Positions 9,231 to 20,063 are shown, counted from the stretch's first letter. The stretch is 64,000 nt of DNA from Antiquaquibacter soli (GCF_030580675.1 NZ_JAUQUB010000001.1:1488001-1552000); one strand, 5' to 3'. A program made the numbers and translations. The notes: generated by a model not told the origin, from the letters alone.

Positions 9231-10957
9231 CAGGAATCCTTCCCCTTGGTGCGGGTACTGGCGGCGTCGAGCTCGGCCGCCTTGCGCTCGGCGATGGTCT
9301 GACGCTTCGCCGCCTCACGGCTCGCTCCCGATTTCGGTGCGACGACCGGCTCGCGGAACTGCGCACGACCGCGGTACACAGCGCCGAGTGCGTTCGGATC
9401 CAGTCCGCTCGCCGGATGCCCACTCGAGAAGAACTTCGTCGCGGCGAGCAGCTGCAGCATCGGGTGGGTGAAGAGCACCACCACGATGACGTCGATGACG
9501 ACAGTAATACCGAGCGTGAGCGCGAAACCGCGCACGTTGCCGACGGCGAGGAAGAACAGGATGATCGCGGACAGCAGGTTGATCGTCTTCGAGGAGTAGA
9601 TCGTCCGAAGCGCCCGCTTCCACCCGGCCTCGACGGCGCCCTCGAGAGCGCGACCGTCGCGGAGCTCGTCTCTGATCCGCTCGAAGTAGACGATGAACGA
9701 GTCGACCGTCAGACCGATCGCGACGATGAGTCCCGCGACCCCCGCCAGCGACAGGCGGTAGCCCTGGCGCCACGAGAGGATCGCGATGACGAGGTAGGTC
9801 AGGACGGCCGCGACGACGAGCGAAGCGATCGTGACCGTGCCGAGCAGCCGGTACTGGAAGAGCGAGTAGATCACGACGAGGATGAGGCCGATGAGGCCGG
9901 CGATGATGCCGCTCTGGAGCTGCGTCGTGCCGAGTGTCGCGGAGATGGTCTCGTTGGACTGCACCTCGAAGCCGATGGGGAGCGCGCCGAACTTCAGTTG
10001 GTCAGCGAGCACCTTGGCGGTCTCCTGCGTGAAGTTGCCGCTGATCACGGGCTTGCCGTCCGTGATGATCGCGTTGGTCGTGGGCGCGGAGATCACCGCG
10101 CCGTCGAGGACGATGGCGAAGCGGTTGCGCGGGTCGGTGTCGGGGAATCCGTAAAGCCGCTCCGTGACCTGCGCGAACTGCTCCGTGCCCTCGCCGTTGA
10201 ACGTGATGAACACACCCCACACGCCCGTGCTGACGCCCTGGGAGTTGGGAACGAGGCCGCTCGTGGCATCGCTGATCGTCTCACCGGACACCTCGACGGG
10301 CCCGAGGATGTACTTGAAGCTGCCGTCCTGCTCGCACGTGATGAGGGGCTCGTCCGCGGGAGCGACGTTGGCGTTGGTGTCCTCGAGCGTCGAGCAGTCG
10401 AAGTTGAGGTACTCGTCGTAGAGCGCCGGGCTGACCCAGTTCGGGTCGCTCGCGTCCGTCGGCGCCGCGGTCGCGGTCGTCGCGAGCGGCTCGGGGGTGG
10501 GACTGCTCGAGTCGGTCGGCTCCGGCGTCGGGCTCGAGGTGGAGTCGACAGACGACGAGGTCGCGACATCCGTGTAGATCACCGGGCGGAACTCGAGCTT
10601 CGCCGACGACTGGATTCGCGCGAGGGTCTGCGCGTCCGGCTCGCCCGGAATCGAGACGACGACGTTCTGCCCGCCCTGCGTGGTGACCTCGGCCTCGGCG
10701 ACGCCCGCGGCGTCGATGCGGTCACGGATGATCGAGACGGCCTGGTCGAGCTGCTCCTGAGTGACGGTCTGCCCGCTCTCGAGCCGCGGCGCGAGGATGA
10801 TCTGCGTGCCGCCCTCGAGGTCGAGGGCGAGCTTCGGCGCCCACGTGGCAGTGCTGAAGAGCACGCCTCCCGCGAGAAGCGCCGTGAGTCCGACGGTGAT
10901 GACCCCGAGCCACGCGAGCGAACGCCACGCCTTCTTCACGGGAGTTGATCTGGCCAA
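9230..10957 (-). CDS. secD: Protein translocase subunit SecD
   Basis: This SecD of about 575 residues has an N-terminal membrane segment, a large extracytoplasmic P1 region and five C-terminal membrane segments. Family signatures are LALDLEGGTQIILAPR in P1 and GLTVDSFIVYFERIRDEL in the membrane domain. The start is uncertain. I chose the TTG at 10957 (L-ARSTPVKKAW); a GTG at 10939 is the alternative, and the frame stays open to 11041 through a hairpin. P1 contains a low-complexity Pro/Thr/Ser insert (around 10448-10560) including PTPEPTDSSSPTPEP, which is probably a disordered linker. It lies between yajC and secF. Confidence 0.93.
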   Translation of the reverse strand: MARSTPVKKAWRSLAWLGVITVGLTALLAGGVLFSTATWAPKLALDLEGGTQIILAPRLESGQTVTQEQLDQAVSIIRDRIDAAGVAEAEVTTQGGQNVVVSIPGEPDAQTLARIQSSAKLEFRPVIYTDVATSSSVDSTSSPTPEPTDSSSPTPEPLATTATAAPTDASDPNWVSPALYDEYLNFDCSTLEDTNANVAPADEPLITCEQDGSFKYILGPVEVSGETISDATSGLVPNSQGVSTGVWGVFITFNGEGTEQFAQVTERLYGFPDTDPRNRFAIVLDGAVISAPTTNAIITDGKPVISGNFTQETAKVLADQLKFGALPIGFEVQSNETISATLGTTQLQSGIIAGLIGLILVVIYSLFQYRLLGTVTIASLVVAAVLTYLVIAILSWRQGYRLSLAGVAGLIVAIGLTVDSFIVYFERIRDELRDGRALEGAVEAGWKRALRTIYSSKTINLLSAIILFFLAVGNVRGFALTLGITVVIDVIVVVLFTHPMLQLLAATKFFSSGHPASGLDPNALGAVYRGRAQFREPVVAPKSGASREAAKRQTIAERKAAELDAASTRTKGKDS

Positions 10958-11011
10958 CTGCGAACTCTGCTTTCTTCGGCTCGGAGCCCGGATGCGGGCG
11001 CACCGGGAACG

Positions 11012-11039
11012 GCTGGCCCTGCCGCAATGCAGGGCCAGC
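11012..11039 (-). other. Perfect hairpin in the yajC-secD gap
   Basis: The arms GCTGGCCCTG (11012-11021) and CAGGGCCAGC (11030-11039) are perfect inverted repeats around an 8-base loop. They lie just downstream of yajC and about 55 bases upstream of the secD start on the same strand. No T-run follows on the minus strand, so this is not a canonical intrinsic terminator. It may be an intercistronic stem-loop that stabilises or attenuates the transcript. Confidence 0.6.
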
Positions 11040-11054
11040 ACCCAAGGCTAGTGG

Positions 11055-11483
11055 TTACTCGCCGGTCTTCTTGGTCGAACGGGGCTTCTTCGCCGGCTCG
11101 ACGCGTTCGCCGTAGGCGGGCTCGGTCGCTTCCGCCGCCTCCGCGGCCTCGCGCTCGGCCTGCTCGCGGTTCGCGATCTCCATGGCCTCCTCGACCGAGC
11201 GGGGAGCACCCGGCTCGACGGCGGTCTCGTCGACGACCTTCGCGAGCGTCTGGCGGTGCACCGTCACGACGACTCCGGGGCTGATCTCGAGCTCGGCCTG
11301 GTTGGCAACCTCGTCAACCGCCTTGAGGGTTCCGAAGAGGCCGTAGTTGGTCATCACTCGGGCGCCCGGGACCATCTTGGTCTGCAGCTCCTCGGCCTGC
11401 TGGCGGCGCTTGCGGCTGTTGCGGAACATGAAGAAGATCAGCACAGCGAGGATGACGAGCATCCCGATTGTTAACGGGTCCAT
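11055..11483 (-). CDS. yajC: Preprotein translocase subunit YajC
   Basis: This 142-residue protein has one N-terminal membrane segment (about residues 5-20, ending FFMFRNSRKRRQQ), then the conserved soluble stretch MVPGARVMTNYGLFGTLKAV. A long Glu/Ala/Arg-rich tail ends in basic KKPRSTKKTGE. YajC associates with SecDF at the translocon. It sits between ruvB and secD on the same strand, the classic actinobacterial order. The C-terminal tail is longer than in E. coli YajC, as is usual in actinobacteria. Confidence 0.95.
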   Translation of the reverse strand: MDPLTIGMLVILAVLIFFMFRNSRKRRQQAEELQTKMVPGARVMTNYGLFGTLKAVDEVANQAELEISPGVVVTVHRQTLAKVVDETAVEPGAPRSVEEAMEIANREQAEREAAEAAEATEPAYGERVEPAKKPRSTKKTGE

Positions 11484-11564
11484 GGGTTACCTTCCGAGGA
11501 GGAGCGGCCGCGCGGCCGAGTGGCCGTCAGTCTACGGATGCGAAGCTGAGCGACTGCCTAAGAA

Positions 11565-12608
11565 TTATAGGTCATCGCCGAAGAGGCCCGGATTAGCTGG
11601 GGAGCCCGCCGCGGGCGGAGCGAGTTCGAAGTGCCGCCACGCGTCGCGGGTGGCGACGCGACCCCGCGGCGTGCGGGTGAGAAGGCCGATCCGAACGAGG
11701 AAGGGCTCGACCACCGACTCGATGGTCTCCGCCTCCTCGCCGACGGACACGGCGAGGGTGTTGAGGCCGACGGGACCGCCGTCGAACCGGCGCAGGACCG
11801 TCATCATGACGGCCCGGTCGAGGCGGTCGAGACCGAGCGCGTCGACGTCGTACAGGTCGAGGGCGGCATGCACCGCGTCCATGCCTGCACCGGTGCCCTT
11901 GACGAGCGCATAGTCGCGTACTCGGCGCAGGAGTCGATTCGCGATTCGAGGCGTACCGCGCGATCGGCGCGCGATCTCGCCGAGAGCATCCCGGTCCACC
12001 GACAGGTCGAGAAGGCGCGCCGCGCGGGTCAGGACCTGCTCGAGTTCGCCCTCCTCGTAGAACTCCAGGTGGGCCGTGAAGCCGAAGCGGTCGCGCAGCG
12101 GATTGGGCAGGAGCCCGGCGCGGGTCGTCGCGCCGACGAGGGTGAACGGCGCAAGGTCGAGCGGGATCGAGGTCGCCCCGGCGCCCTTGCCCACCATGAT
12201 GTCGATGCGGAAGTCCTCCATGGCGAGGTACAGCATTTCCTCCGCCGACCGCGCCATCCGGTGGATCTCGTCGATGAAGAGCACCTCACCGGGAGTGAGC
12301 GAGGAGAGCACGGCGGCGAGGTCGCCGGCGTGCTGGATGGCCGGCCCGCTCGACATCCGCAGGGGACGCCCGCTCTCCTGCGCGATGATCATCGCGAGGG
12401 TCGTCTTGCCGAGCCCGGGCGGACCCGCGAGCAGGATGTGATCGGGAGTGCGGCTCTGAATCGCCGCGGCCTGGAGCAGGAGCTCGAGCTGTCCGCGCAC
12501 CTTCGACTGCCCGACGAACTCGGCGAGAGACTTCGGACGCAGCGCGCCCTCGAAGGCGAGCTCGGCATCCGACTCCGGGTCCGGGCTGAGAACGGATTGC
12601 GGCTCCAT
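11565..12608 (-). CDS. ruvB: Holliday junction branch migration DNA helicase RuvB
   Basis: This 347-residue AAA+ motor of the RuvAB branch-migration complex drives movement of Holliday junctions during recombinational repair. Walker A GPPGLGKT is at residues 62-69 and Walker B FIDE at about 111-114. [19 protein letters not shown] carries sensor 1 and the arginine finger. The C-terminal winged helix ends [12 protein letters not shown] use the ATG at 12608 (MEPQSVLSP), one base past the ruvA stop; the longer frame to 12698 lies inside ruvA. Confidence 0.97.
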   Translation of the reverse strand: MEPQSVLSPDPESDAELAFEGALRPKSLAEFVGQSKVRGQLELLLQAAAIQSRTPDHILLAGPPGLGKTTLAMIIAQESGRPLRMSSGPAIQHAGDLAAVLSSLTPGEVLFIDEIHRMARSAEEMLYLAMEDFRIDIMVGKGAGATSIPLDLAPFTLVGATTRAGLLPNPLRDRFGFTAHLEFYEEGELEQVLTRAARLLDLSVDRDALGEIARRSRGTPRIANRLLRRVRDYALVKGTGAGMDAVHAALDLYDVDALGLDRLDRAVMMTVLRRFDGGPVGLNTLAVSVGEEAETIESVVEPFLVRIGLLTRTPRGRVATRDAWRHFELAPPAAGSPANPGLFGDDL

Positions 12609-12609
12609 G

Positions 12610-13212
12610 TCAGCTCCTCGGCCCGAGGGAGGCGAGGGCCAGGCGAAGGAGCGCGGGCACGGCGGCTCGGTCGGCGTCGGTCGCGACGGCGAGAGCATCC
12701 TCGACCGCTTGGGCCGCGACTCGCTCCGGCCAGCCGAGGCCGACGAGGGCGACGGTCACGTCCTCCCCCACGGTGGTGGCGACCCGAGCTCCGGATGCCC
12801 GAGCCGGTGCCACCACGGAGAGCTTTCCCGCGAGCGACACCGTGATGAGCTTGGCCGTCTTGGGCCCGATACCGGAGACCTTGCGGAATGCCGCGTCGTC
12901 CTCGACCGCGACGGCGTGCGACACCTCGACCGGACTCATCGCAGCGAGCACACCGAGTGCGCTCTTCGGACCGACTCCGGTGACGGACCGGAGCAGATCG
13001 AAGACCTGCAGCTCGTCGGCGTCCGCGAAACCGTAGAGGGAGAGGTCGTCCTCGCGGACGATGAGCGCGGTGTGCAGCATCGCCTCTGCCCCGACCCGGA
13101 GCGCGAGCGCGTGCTGAGGTGTGACCTGCACGCTGAACCCCACTCCGCCAACCTCGATGACCGCCGTGGTTCCGAGGGCGGCGAGAACCGTTCCGCGCAC
13201 CGAGGCGATCAC
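12610..13212 (-). CDS. ruvA: Holliday junction branch migration complex subunit RuvA
   Basis: This 200-residue RuvA has the OB-fold domain I (starting [14 protein letters not shown]), helix-hairpin-helix domain II ([20 protein letters not shown] and [15 protein letters not shown]) and C-terminal domain III, which contacts RuvB. It binds the four-way junction and loads RuvB. The ATG overlaps the ruvC stop by four bases (ATGA), and ruvB follows after one base, so the three are translationally coupled. Confidence 0.97.
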   Translation of the reverse strand: MIASVRGTVLAALGTTAVIEVGGVGFSVQVTPQHALALRVGAEAMLHTALIVREDDLSLYGFADADELQVFDLLRSVTGVGPKSALGVLAAMSPVEVSHAVAVEDDAAFRKVSGIGPKTAKLITVSLAGKLSVVAPARASGARVATTVGEDVTVALVGLGWPERVAAQAVEDALAVATDADRAAVPALLRLALASLGPRS

Positions 13213-13790
13213 GAGCCGACCTTCCGGGTCGCGTTCTCCGCATCACGCCACGCACGCTGAGCGGGAGTCAGCGCGGTCACCCGCACGCCCGGAGCGCTCG
13301 GGGCACCCGAGGCGCCCGACCGCCACGCGTGGCAGATGGCGAGGGCGAGGGCATCCGCCGCGTCCGCCGGTCGGGGGACCTCCTCGAGTCGCAGCACGCG
13401 CGCCACCATCGTTCCCACCTGTCGCTTGTCCGCACTGCCGTACCCCGTGATCGCCGCCTTGACCTCGCTCGGCGTGTGCAGCCCGACGCTCAATCCGCGC
13501 GACGCGGCCACCTGGAGCGCCACCCCACTCGCTTGAGCGGTAGCCATCACCGTGCGGAGGTTGTGCTGCGCGAAGACCCTCTCGAGAGCGACTGCTGCGG
13601 GGGCGAACTCGTCGATCGCCGCCGCGATCCCCTGCGCCACCGCGAGGAGGCGCTGCTCGAGGGCGAGCTCCGGCGGAGTCCGGATGACGGAGACGCTCAC
13701 GAGCGTCGCAACCCGGGTCGGCGATACATCGACGATGCCGACGCCGCACCGGGTGAGCCCAGGGTCGATACCGAGGACTCGAAGTGACAT
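13209..13790 (-). CDS. ruvC: Crossover junction endodeoxyribonuclease RuvC
   Basis: This 193-residue Holliday junction resolvase has the RNase H fold. The acidic catalytic residues lie in LGIDPGLTRCGVG (first Asp), VALERVF (Glu) and the C-terminal DAADALALAICH (Asp pair). It cuts junctions symmetrically after RuvAB migration. The ATG at 13790 gives normal length; the same frame continues upstream, but inside yebC. yebC ends four bases away, so the order yebC-ruvC-ruvA-ruvB forms one transcription unit. Confidence 0.96.
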   Translation of the reverse strand: MSLRVLGIDPGLTRCGVGIVDVSPTRVATLVSVSVIRTPPELALEQRLLAVAQGIAAAIDEFAPAAVALERVFAQHNLRTVMATAQASGVALQVAASRGLSVGLHTPSEVKAAITGYGSADKRQVGTMVARVLRLEEVPRPADAADALALAICHAWRSGASGAPSAPGVRVTALTPAQRAWRDAENATRKVGS

Positions 13791-13794
13791 GCCT

Positions 13795-14553
13795 CTAGTC
13801 TTCGTCCAATTCGGCCTGAACCTCGGGCGACACGGCGAAGTTCGAATAAATGTTCTGAACGTCGTCGGAGTCCTCGAGGGCGTCGATGAGCCTGAACACC
13901 TTGCGCGCGGTCTCCGCGTCGACGTCGACCTCGAGGTTCGGCACGAACTCGGACTCGGCCGAGTCGTAGTCGATACCCGCCTCTTGGAGGGCCGTGCGCG
14001 CCTCGACGAGCTGCGAGGGCTCCGTGATGACCTCGAAGCCACCGCCCTGGTCCTTGACCTCCTCGGCACCCGCATCGAGCACCGCTTCGAGGATCGCATC
14101 CTCGGTCACGGCGTCGGTCTTGGTGATGGAGATGACGCCCTTGCGCTGGAAGTTGTACGCGACGCTGCCGGGGTCGGCGAGGGTGCCGCCGTTGCGGCTC
14201 ATCGCGGTACGGACGTCAGCGGCGGCGCGGTTCTTGTTGTCGGTGAGGCACTCGATGAGCAGAGCCACGCCGTTGGGCCCGTAGCCCTCGTACATGATCG
14301 TCTGGTAGTCGACCGCCTCGCCCGAGATGCCCGCCCCGCGCTTGATCGCGCGGTCGATGTTGTCGTTGGGCACCGAGGTCTTCTTCGCCTTCTGGACGGC
14401 GTCGAAGAGCGTCGGGTTGCCGGCGAGGTCAGCACCGCCGATCTTCGCGGCGACCTCGATGTTCTTGATGAGCTTGGCGAAGGACTTGGCACGGCGCGCG
14501 TCGATGACGGCCTTCTTGTGCTTCGTCGTCGCCCATTTGGAGTGGCCTGACAT
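13795..14553 (-). CDS. YebC/PmpR family transcriptional regulator / translation factor
   Basis: This 252-residue YebC-family protein begins [20 protein letters not shown] and contains [18 protein letters not shown] and the acidic C-terminal half typical of the family. Members have been described as DNA-binding regulators and as factors relieving ribosome stalling, so the exact role here is open. I chose the ATG at 14553 over the longer frame because the MSGHSKW start is invariant. It is the first gene of the ruvCAB unit and diverges from a small hypothetical gene. Confidence 0.95.
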   Translation of the reverse strand: MSGHSKWATTKHKKAVIDARRAKSFAKLIKNIEVAAKIGGADLAGNPTLFDAVQKAKKTSVPNDNIDRAIKRGAGISGEAVDYQTIMYEGYGPNGVALLIECLTDNKNRAAADVRTAMSRNGGTLADPGSVAYNFQRKGVISITKTDAVTEDAILEAVLDAGAEEVKDQGGGFEVITEPSQLVEARTALQEAGIDYDSAESEFVPNLEVDVDAETARKVFRLIDALEDSDDVQNIYSNFAVSPEVQAELDED

Positions 14554-14604
14554 GCAGAACATCCTATCCAGGCGCCGGGCCGCCCCCTGCCGTAGCATCG
14601 GCGG

Positions 14605-15003
14605 GTGCCCTCACGCTGGTTCCGAATCGCGTACGCGCGAAACGCTCTCCTCCGCCTCCTCGCGGAAGAACGGCTCGAGCTGGACTCGCTCACGCTGGCT
14701 GAGGGCATCCGCGCGATGCAGCACTTCATCGACGACTGGCGCCCGCAGCACGGCGAGGTCGACGAGCTCGAGGCGCAGTGGGGGCCGGCCGACGACGGTT
14801 TCGAGCTCGCGCTCGTGCGACGGATGCGACGCCACAACCAACCCGAGGTGCGCGTGTCGCTCGTCTTCGGCTACACCGCGCGCGTCGACCGCTCGGAGCG
14901 AGGCACCGCGTCCCTGGGGTCAGCGCGCGACGTTCGAGGACTGACCCCGTTCGAGGTTGTCCGAGGATCCCGACCGAAAGCACGACGCATCGATCAGGAC
15001 TGA
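14605..15003 (+). CDS. Small hypothetical protein
   Basis: This 132-residue frame with a GTG start begins (V)[18 protein letters not shown]. It has a helical N-terminal half ([15 protein letters not shown]) and a region ending [12 protein letters not shown] that looks like a beta strand. The last 35 residues are basic and may be disordered. It is divergent from yebC by about 50 bases, and its last 10 bases overlap the convergent membrane-protein gene. I do not recognise a domain. Third-position GC and the gap it fills favour a real gene, but no clear ribosome site precedes the GTG, so the start is uncertain. Confidence 0.55.
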   Translation: MPSRWFRIAYARNALLRLLAEERLELDSLTLAEGIRAMQHFIDDWRPQHGEVDELEAQWGPADDGFELALVRRMRRHNQPEVRVSLVFGYTARVDRSERGTASLGSARDVRGLTPFEVVRGSRPKARRIDQD

Positions 15004-15599
15004 ATCCGCACCCCTGACGACTTGAGCTCGAGCGCGGCGAGCTCGCGCAGCACACGGTCGTCGCCGCGCCTCCACGCGGCCATCGCATCCGTGTCGATCT
15101 TCGCGATCGCGGAGAGCTTCTGCGTGGCGAGGGCCCGCAGGGCGAGGAGGTCGACCCCGGCCGCGCTCTCGAGGACGCGTCGAGCCCGACCGGCCCTTCG
15201 GACGAAGCGGATGCGAGGGATCAACCACAGTACGAGGATCATCACGATCGGGAGTGCGGCGATGCCGATGCCGAGCACGAGCGCCAGCTGCAGCACCGCA
15301 TCCTGCTGCGACTGCCCCGCCGCCTCGAGCGCGCCGCCGGCCTGGCTCGCCCCGTCGAACGGCACCCGGATGCCTCCGCCGATGAGCGGAACGTTGCCGA
15401 GGGACTCCCCCACCTCGGTCATCGTCTCGCGGAACCCGGCGCCCGCCTGCTCCATCTGCTGGCCGAACCCGGCAAGGCTGTTGACCACCGTGAAGACGCT
15501 CACCCCGAGCCAGACCCACAGCCCGATCTGCACGATCGCGATGACGTCCGCGGTGATCTGACGGGCCCGGTGGTCGGCGAAATCCGAGTACAGTCTCAT
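14994..15599 (-). CDS. Membrane protein of unknown function
   Basis: This 201-residue protein has two strong membrane segments (about residues 17-43 and 103-128). Between them is a roughly 55-residue extracytoplasmic loop rich in Gly and Gln. A cytoplasmic C-terminal helical tail carries several Arg-rich patches and LALRALATQKLSAIAKID. No enzyme motif is present. It lies 33 bp downstream of pdxT on the same strand, so it may be cotranscribed with pdxST, though nothing in its sequence suggests a vitamin B6 role. I do not recognise the family. Confidence 0.8.
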   Translation of the reverse strand: MRLYSDFADHRARQITADVIAIVQIGLWVWLGVSVFTVVNSLAGFGQQMEQAGAGFRETMTEVGESLGNVPLIGGGIRVPFDGASQAGGALEAAGQSQQDAVLQLALVLGIGIAALPIVMILVLWLIPRIRFVRRAGRARRVLESAAGVDLLALRALATQKLSAIAKIDTDAMAAWRRGDDRVLRELAALELKSSGVRIQS

Positions 15600-15632
15600 G
15601 CGCCCATGATGCCAGGATGCCCGGCACCCTGA

Positions 15633-16218
15633 TCAGGCGGAGCGCACCTTCGACAGGAAGTACTCGTGAAAGCGGGTGTCCCCCGTGATCTCGGGATGGA
15701 ACGACGTCCCGAGCAGCGCCCCCTGCTCGACGGCGACGATCCGGTCGTCACCCAGAGCCGCGAGGACATCGACGGCGGCACCGACCGACTCGACGACGGG
15801 TGCTCGAATGAACACCGCGTGCACCGGCGGATCGCCGATCACGGGGATGTCGAGATCGGTCTCGAACGAATCGACCTGAGCGCCGAATGCATTCCGCCGG
15901 ACCACGACGTCGAGACCCCCGAGCGTCTGCTGACCCTCGATCGCGTCGAGCACGGTGTCGGAGAGCATGATCAGACCCGCACACGTCCCATAGAAGGGCA
16001 TGCCGTCGGCGATCGCTTGCCTCAACGGCTCCCGCATCCCGAAGAGCCGGCTGAGCTTGTCCATCACGCTCGACTCGCCGCCGGGGATCACGAGCCCGCG
16101 GACGGCGTCGAGCTCCTCCGGGCGGCGTACGGGCCGGGCATCCGCACCCAGATCGGAGAGCACCGCCAGGTGCTCGCGAACGTCGCCCTGGAGGGCGAGG
16201 ACGCCGACCGGGAGCGCG

Positions 16219-16229
<11 letters not shown>
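15633..16229 (-). CDS. pdxT: Pyridoxal 5'-phosphate synthase glutaminase subunit PdxT
   Basis: This 198-residue class I glutaminase hydrolyses glutamine and channels ammonia to PdxS for de novo pyridoxal phosphate synthesis. The triad is intact: Cys83 in GTCAGL, His178 and Glu180 in FHPEIT. Family motifs [13 protein letters not shown] and [10 protein letters not shown] are present. The start overlaps the end of pdxS by 11 bases, which indicates tight coupling of the two subunits. Its product, PLP, is the cofactor of racemases such as the alanine-racemase-like pair in this window. Confidence 0.97.
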
Positions 16230-17121
<892 letters not shown>

Positions 17122-17186
17122 GTTCCTAGATTCTACGCGGGGGTGGATGCGCCGCTCCGCGGCCAATCGAGCACCCGTGGTTGGTG

Positions 17187-17753
17187 TCAGGCCGCGGGCC
17201 AGGCGTTCGCGATCTCCTCGCGAACCTCCCCGAGCAGGCGGGGAACGGCCTTCGTGCCCGCGACGATGGGGAAGAAGTTCGAGTCGAGCGCCCACCTCGG
17301 CACGATGTGCTGGTGCAGGTGCTCGGCGACGCCGGCGCCCGCGATCCGGCCCTGGTTCATGCCGATGTTGAAGCCGTGGCACTGCGCGGTCTCGGTGAGC
17401 ACGCGCATCGCGACCTGAGTGAGCCTACCGATCTCGGCGACCTCCGCGTCGGTGGCTTCGTCATACGTGGCAACATGACGGTACGGGCACACCAGCACGT
17501 GTCCGCTGTTGTAGGGGTACAGGTTGAGCAGCACGTACGCGTGCGTGCCCCGGTGCACGATGAGAGCCTGCTCGTCCGAGAGCGTCGGGGCCGTGCAGAA
17601 GGGACAGTCGTCGCCCGTCGGCTCTTGCTCGCTGTTCGCCTTGATGTATGCGATGCGGTACGGGGTCCACAGCCGCTGGAAGGCGTCGGGGACGGCCGCG
17701 AAGGACGCCGCGTTCTCGACATTGCCGAGCTCGGTGCCGTCGTAGTCGCGCAC
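17187..17753 (-). CDS. HIT family hydrolase/phosphorylase (Ap4A phosphorylase-like)
   Basis: This 188-residue histidine-triad protein carries the motif HLHQHIVPR, a canonical H-x-H-x-H, and an N-terminal CPFC zinc-binding pair. Actinobacterial members next to thrS are usually annotated as Ap4A hydrolases or phosphorylases; diadenosine polyphosphates are by-products of aminoacyl-tRNA synthetases. I place the start at the GTG at 17753, one base past the thrS stop; the frame is open further upstream, but only inside thrS. Coupling to thrS supports a link to nucleotide by-products of the synthetase. Confidence 0.93.
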   Translation of the reverse strand: MRDYDGTELGNVENAASFAAVPDAFQRLWTPYRIAYIKANSEQEPTGDDCPFCTAPTLSDEQALIVHRGTHAYVLLNLYPYNSGHVLVCPYRHVATYDEATDAEVAEIGRLTQVAMRVLTETAQCHGFNIGMNQGRIAGAGVAEHLHQHIVPRWALDSNFFPIVAGTKAVPRLLGEVREEIANAWPAA

Positions 17754-17754
17754 G

Positions 17755-19707
17755 CTAGACCTGAGCCTTGGTGCGAATCGCCTCGAGGATGCTGGCGACC
17801 GCGTCATCCACGGGGATCCCGTTCTCCTGGCTACCGTCCCGAAGCCGGAAGCTCACCGACCCGTTGGCGGAGTCCTCGGCACCGGCGATGAGCTGGTACG
17901 GCACCTTCTGAAGGGTATGGGTGCGGATCTTCTTCTGCATGCGGTCGCTCGAGGTGTCGAGCTCGGCACGCACGCCGTGGGACTTCAGGCGCTCGATGAT
18001 CGCGCCGAGGTAGGCCTCGTGCTCCTCGGAGACGGGGATGCCCACCACCTGCACAGGCGAGAGCCACACCGGGAAGGCTCCCGCGTAGTGCTCGAGCAGG
18101 ATCGCGAAGAACCGCTCGATGGAGCCGAGCAGCGCGCGGTGGATCATGACGGGCTGCTGGCGCGAGCCGTCCGCGGCGGTGTACTCGAGCTCGAAGAGCT
18201 CCGGCTGGTTGAAGTCGAGCTGCACGGTCGAGAGCTGCCACGTGCGCCCGATGGCGTCGGTGGCCTGGACCGAGATCTTCGGGCCGTAGAAGGCCGCTCC
18301 CCCGGGGTCGGCGACGAGTTGCAGTCCGGAGTCGATCGCGACTTCGCGCAGGGTCTCGGTCGCGACCTCCCACTGCTCGTCGGTGCCCACGGACTTCTCC
18401 GGGTCGCGAGTCGACAGCTCGAGGTAGAAGTTCTCGAGCCCGTAGCCGCGGAGTGTCTCGAAGACGAAGTCGAGCTGCCGGGCGATCTCCGCCTTGACCT
18501 GGTCGGGGGTGACGTAGATGTGCGCGTCATCCTGGGTCAGACCGCGCACCCGGGTGAGGCCGTGCAGGGTTCCGCTCTTCTCGTACCGGTACACCGTGCC
18601 GAACTCGGCGAGGCGCAGCGGCAGTTCGCGGTAGCTGCGGCCGCGCGCACGGAAGATCAGGTTGTGCATCGGGCAGTTCATGGGCTTGAGGTAGTAGTCC
18701 TGCCCCTGCCGGGTGACGTTGCCCTCGGCGTCGGTCTCCTCGTCGAGGTGCATGGGGGGGAACATCCCGTCGCGGTACCAGTTGAGGTGCTGGCTGATCT
18801 CGTAGAGGTGCCCCTTGGTGATGTGGGGGGTGTTGACGAGCTCGTACTCATGGGCGAGCAGCCGCTCGCGCATGTAGTTCTCGATCTCGGCCCGGACGAT
18901 GCCGCCCTTCGGATGGAAGACGGCGAGCCCGGAGCCGATCTCCTCCGGGAACGAGAACAGGTCGAGCTCGGCACCGAGCTTGCGGTGGTCGCGACGTGCG
19001 GCCTCCGCCTGTCGCTCCTGGTAGGCGCGCAGTTCCTCCTTGGTCGGCCAAGCAGTGCCGTAGACGCGCTGGAGCTGCTTGTTCTTCTCCGAGCCGCGCC
19101 AGTAAGCGGCGGCGTTGCGCACGAGCGACCAGCCGTTACCGATCATGCGGGTGTTCGGCAGGTGCGGACCCCGGCACAGGTCCTTCCAGTAGACCTCGCC
19201 GGTCTTGCCGTCGACGTTGTCGTAGATCGTCAGCTCGGATCCGCCGACTTCGACGGACTCGCCGTCCTGGCCCTCGGCAGCAGAACCCTTGAGCCCGATG
19301 AGCTCGAGCTTGTAGGGCTCGTTCGCGAGCTCCGCGCGAGCCTCGTCATCCGTCACCACCCGGCGCTGGAAGCGCTGGCCCTGGCGGATGATCCGGTCCA
19401 TCGCCTTCTCGATCGCCTTGAGGTCCTCCGGGGTGAAGGGCTGCTCGACGTCGAAGTCGTAGTAGAAGCCGTCCGTGACGGGCGGACCGATGCCGAGCTT
19501 GGCGTCGGGGTTGATCGACTGAACGGCTTGCGCGAGCACGTGAGCAGTCGAGTGCCTGAGGATGTTGAGGCCGTCCGGCGAATCGATCGTCACCGGCTCG
19601 ACGACGTCCGACTCTGTCGTCGTCGCCGCGAGATCCTTGAGCTCGCCGTTGACGCGCATCGCGACGACGGATCGGTCGGTGAACAGGTCGAATCCGGTCT
19701 TACTCAC
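17755..19707 (-). CDS. thrS: Threonyl-tRNA synthetase
   Basis: This class II synthetase of about 650 residues charges tRNA-Thr. It has an N-terminal TGS-like part ([10 protein letters not shown]), the editing domain with [13 protein letters not shown], and the catalytic core with [29 protein letters not shown]. Class II motif 3 lies in [22 protein letters not shown], and the anticodon-binding domain ends the protein. I chose the GTG at 19707 (VSKTGFDLF); an ATG at 19659 is possible. The frame continues upstream through the tRNA genes, which cannot be coding. Confidence 0.96.
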   Translation of the reverse strand: MSKTGFDLFTDRSVVAMRVNGELKDLAATTTESDVVEPVTIDSPDGLNILRHSTAHVLAQAVQSINPDAKLGIGPPVTDGFYYDFDVEQPFTPEDLKAIEKAMDRIIRQGQRFQRRVVTDDEARAELANEPYKLELIGLKGSAAEGQDGESVEVGGSELTIYDNVDGKTGEVYWKDLCRGPHLPNTRMIGNGWSLVRNAAAYWRGSEKNKQLQRVYGTAWPTKEELRAYQERQAEAARRDHRKLGAELDLFSFPEEIGSGLAVFHPKGGIVRAEIENYMRERLLAHEYELVNTPHITKGHLYEISQHLNWYRDGMFPPMHLDEETDAEGNVTRQGQDYYLKPMNCPMHNLIFRARGRSYRELPLRLAEFGTVYRYEKSGTLHGLTRVRGLTQDDAHIYVTPDQVKAEIARQLDFVFETLRGYGLENFYLELSTRDPEKSVGTDEQWEVATETLREVAIDSGLQLVADPGGAAFYGPKISVQATDAIGRTWQLSTVQLDFNQPELFELEYTAADGSRQQPVMIHRALLGSIERFFAILLEHYAGAFPVWLSPVQVVGIPVSEEHEAYLGAIIERLKSHGVRAELDTSSDRMQKKIRTHTLQKVPYQLIAGAEDSANGSVSFRLRDGSQENGIPVDDAVASILEAIRTKAQV

Positions 19708-19746
19708 CCTGGCGAGTTTAGTGCCGGTCGGGAGCCGGATATGACG

Positions 19747-19770
19747 AGAGCCCCGGTCTCCCGGGGCTCT
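19747..19770 (-). terminator. Hairpin terminator after the tRNA-Val(GAC) gene
   Basis: The arms AGAGCCCCGG (19747-19756) and CCGGGGCTCT (19761-19770) form a 10-bp stem with a 4-base loop. It lies three bases beyond the encoded CCA of tRNA-Val and about 40 bases before thrS. There is no T-run, as is frequent in high-GC actinobacteria. It probably ends the Gly-Cys-Val tRNA transcript. Confidence 0.65.
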
Positions 19771-19772
19771 TC

Positions 19773-19847
19773 TGGTGGGCGATACTGGGATCGAACCAGT
19801 GACCTCTTCCGTGTCAGGGAAGCGCGCTACCGCTGCGCCAATCGCCC
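19773..19847 (-). tRNA. tRNA-Val (anticodon GAC)
   Basis: The minus strand folds as a standard cloverleaf. The acceptor stem is GGGCGAT paired with ATCGCCC, the anticodon arm is CTTCC-CTGACAC-GGAAG and the T loop is TTCGATC. The anticodon reads GAC, so valine GUC/GUU codons. The discriminator base A is followed by an encoded CCA (19773-19775), unlike the other three tRNA genes here. Confidence 0.96.
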
Positions 19848-19880
19848 GTGCTTGTGAGTCACACCGAGGTGTGGTCCTCG

Positions 19881-19951
19881 AGGTGGCGACGGGATTTGAA
19901 CCCGTGTACACGGCTTTGCAGGCCGTTGCCTCGCCTCTCGGCCACGCCACC
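19881..19951 (-). tRNA. tRNA-Cys (anticodon GCA)
   Basis: The acceptor stem is GGTGGCG paired with CGCCACC, the anticodon arm CGGCC-TGCAAAG-CCG carries GCA, and the T arm contains GTTCAAATC. The discriminator is U, the identity base for cysteine. CCA is not encoded. It lies between tRNA-Gly and tRNA-Val on the same strand. Confidence 0.95.
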
Positions 19952-19991
19952 GCGTGCGGGTAGCGACAGCGAGGCTGACACTTCCCACTCG

Positions 19992-20063
19992 AGCGGATGA
20001 CGAGATTCGAACTCGCGACCCTCACCTTGGCAAGGTGATGCGCTACCACTGCGCCACATCCGC
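19992..20063 (-). tRNA. tRNA-Gly (anticodon GCC)
   Basis: The acceptor stem is GCGGATG paired with CATCCGC, the anticodon arm CACCT-TGCCAA-GGTG carries GCC, and the T arm contains GTTCGAATC. The discriminator is U, and CCA is not encoded. It is the promoter-proximal gene of the three-tRNA cluster on this strand. Confidence 0.95.
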
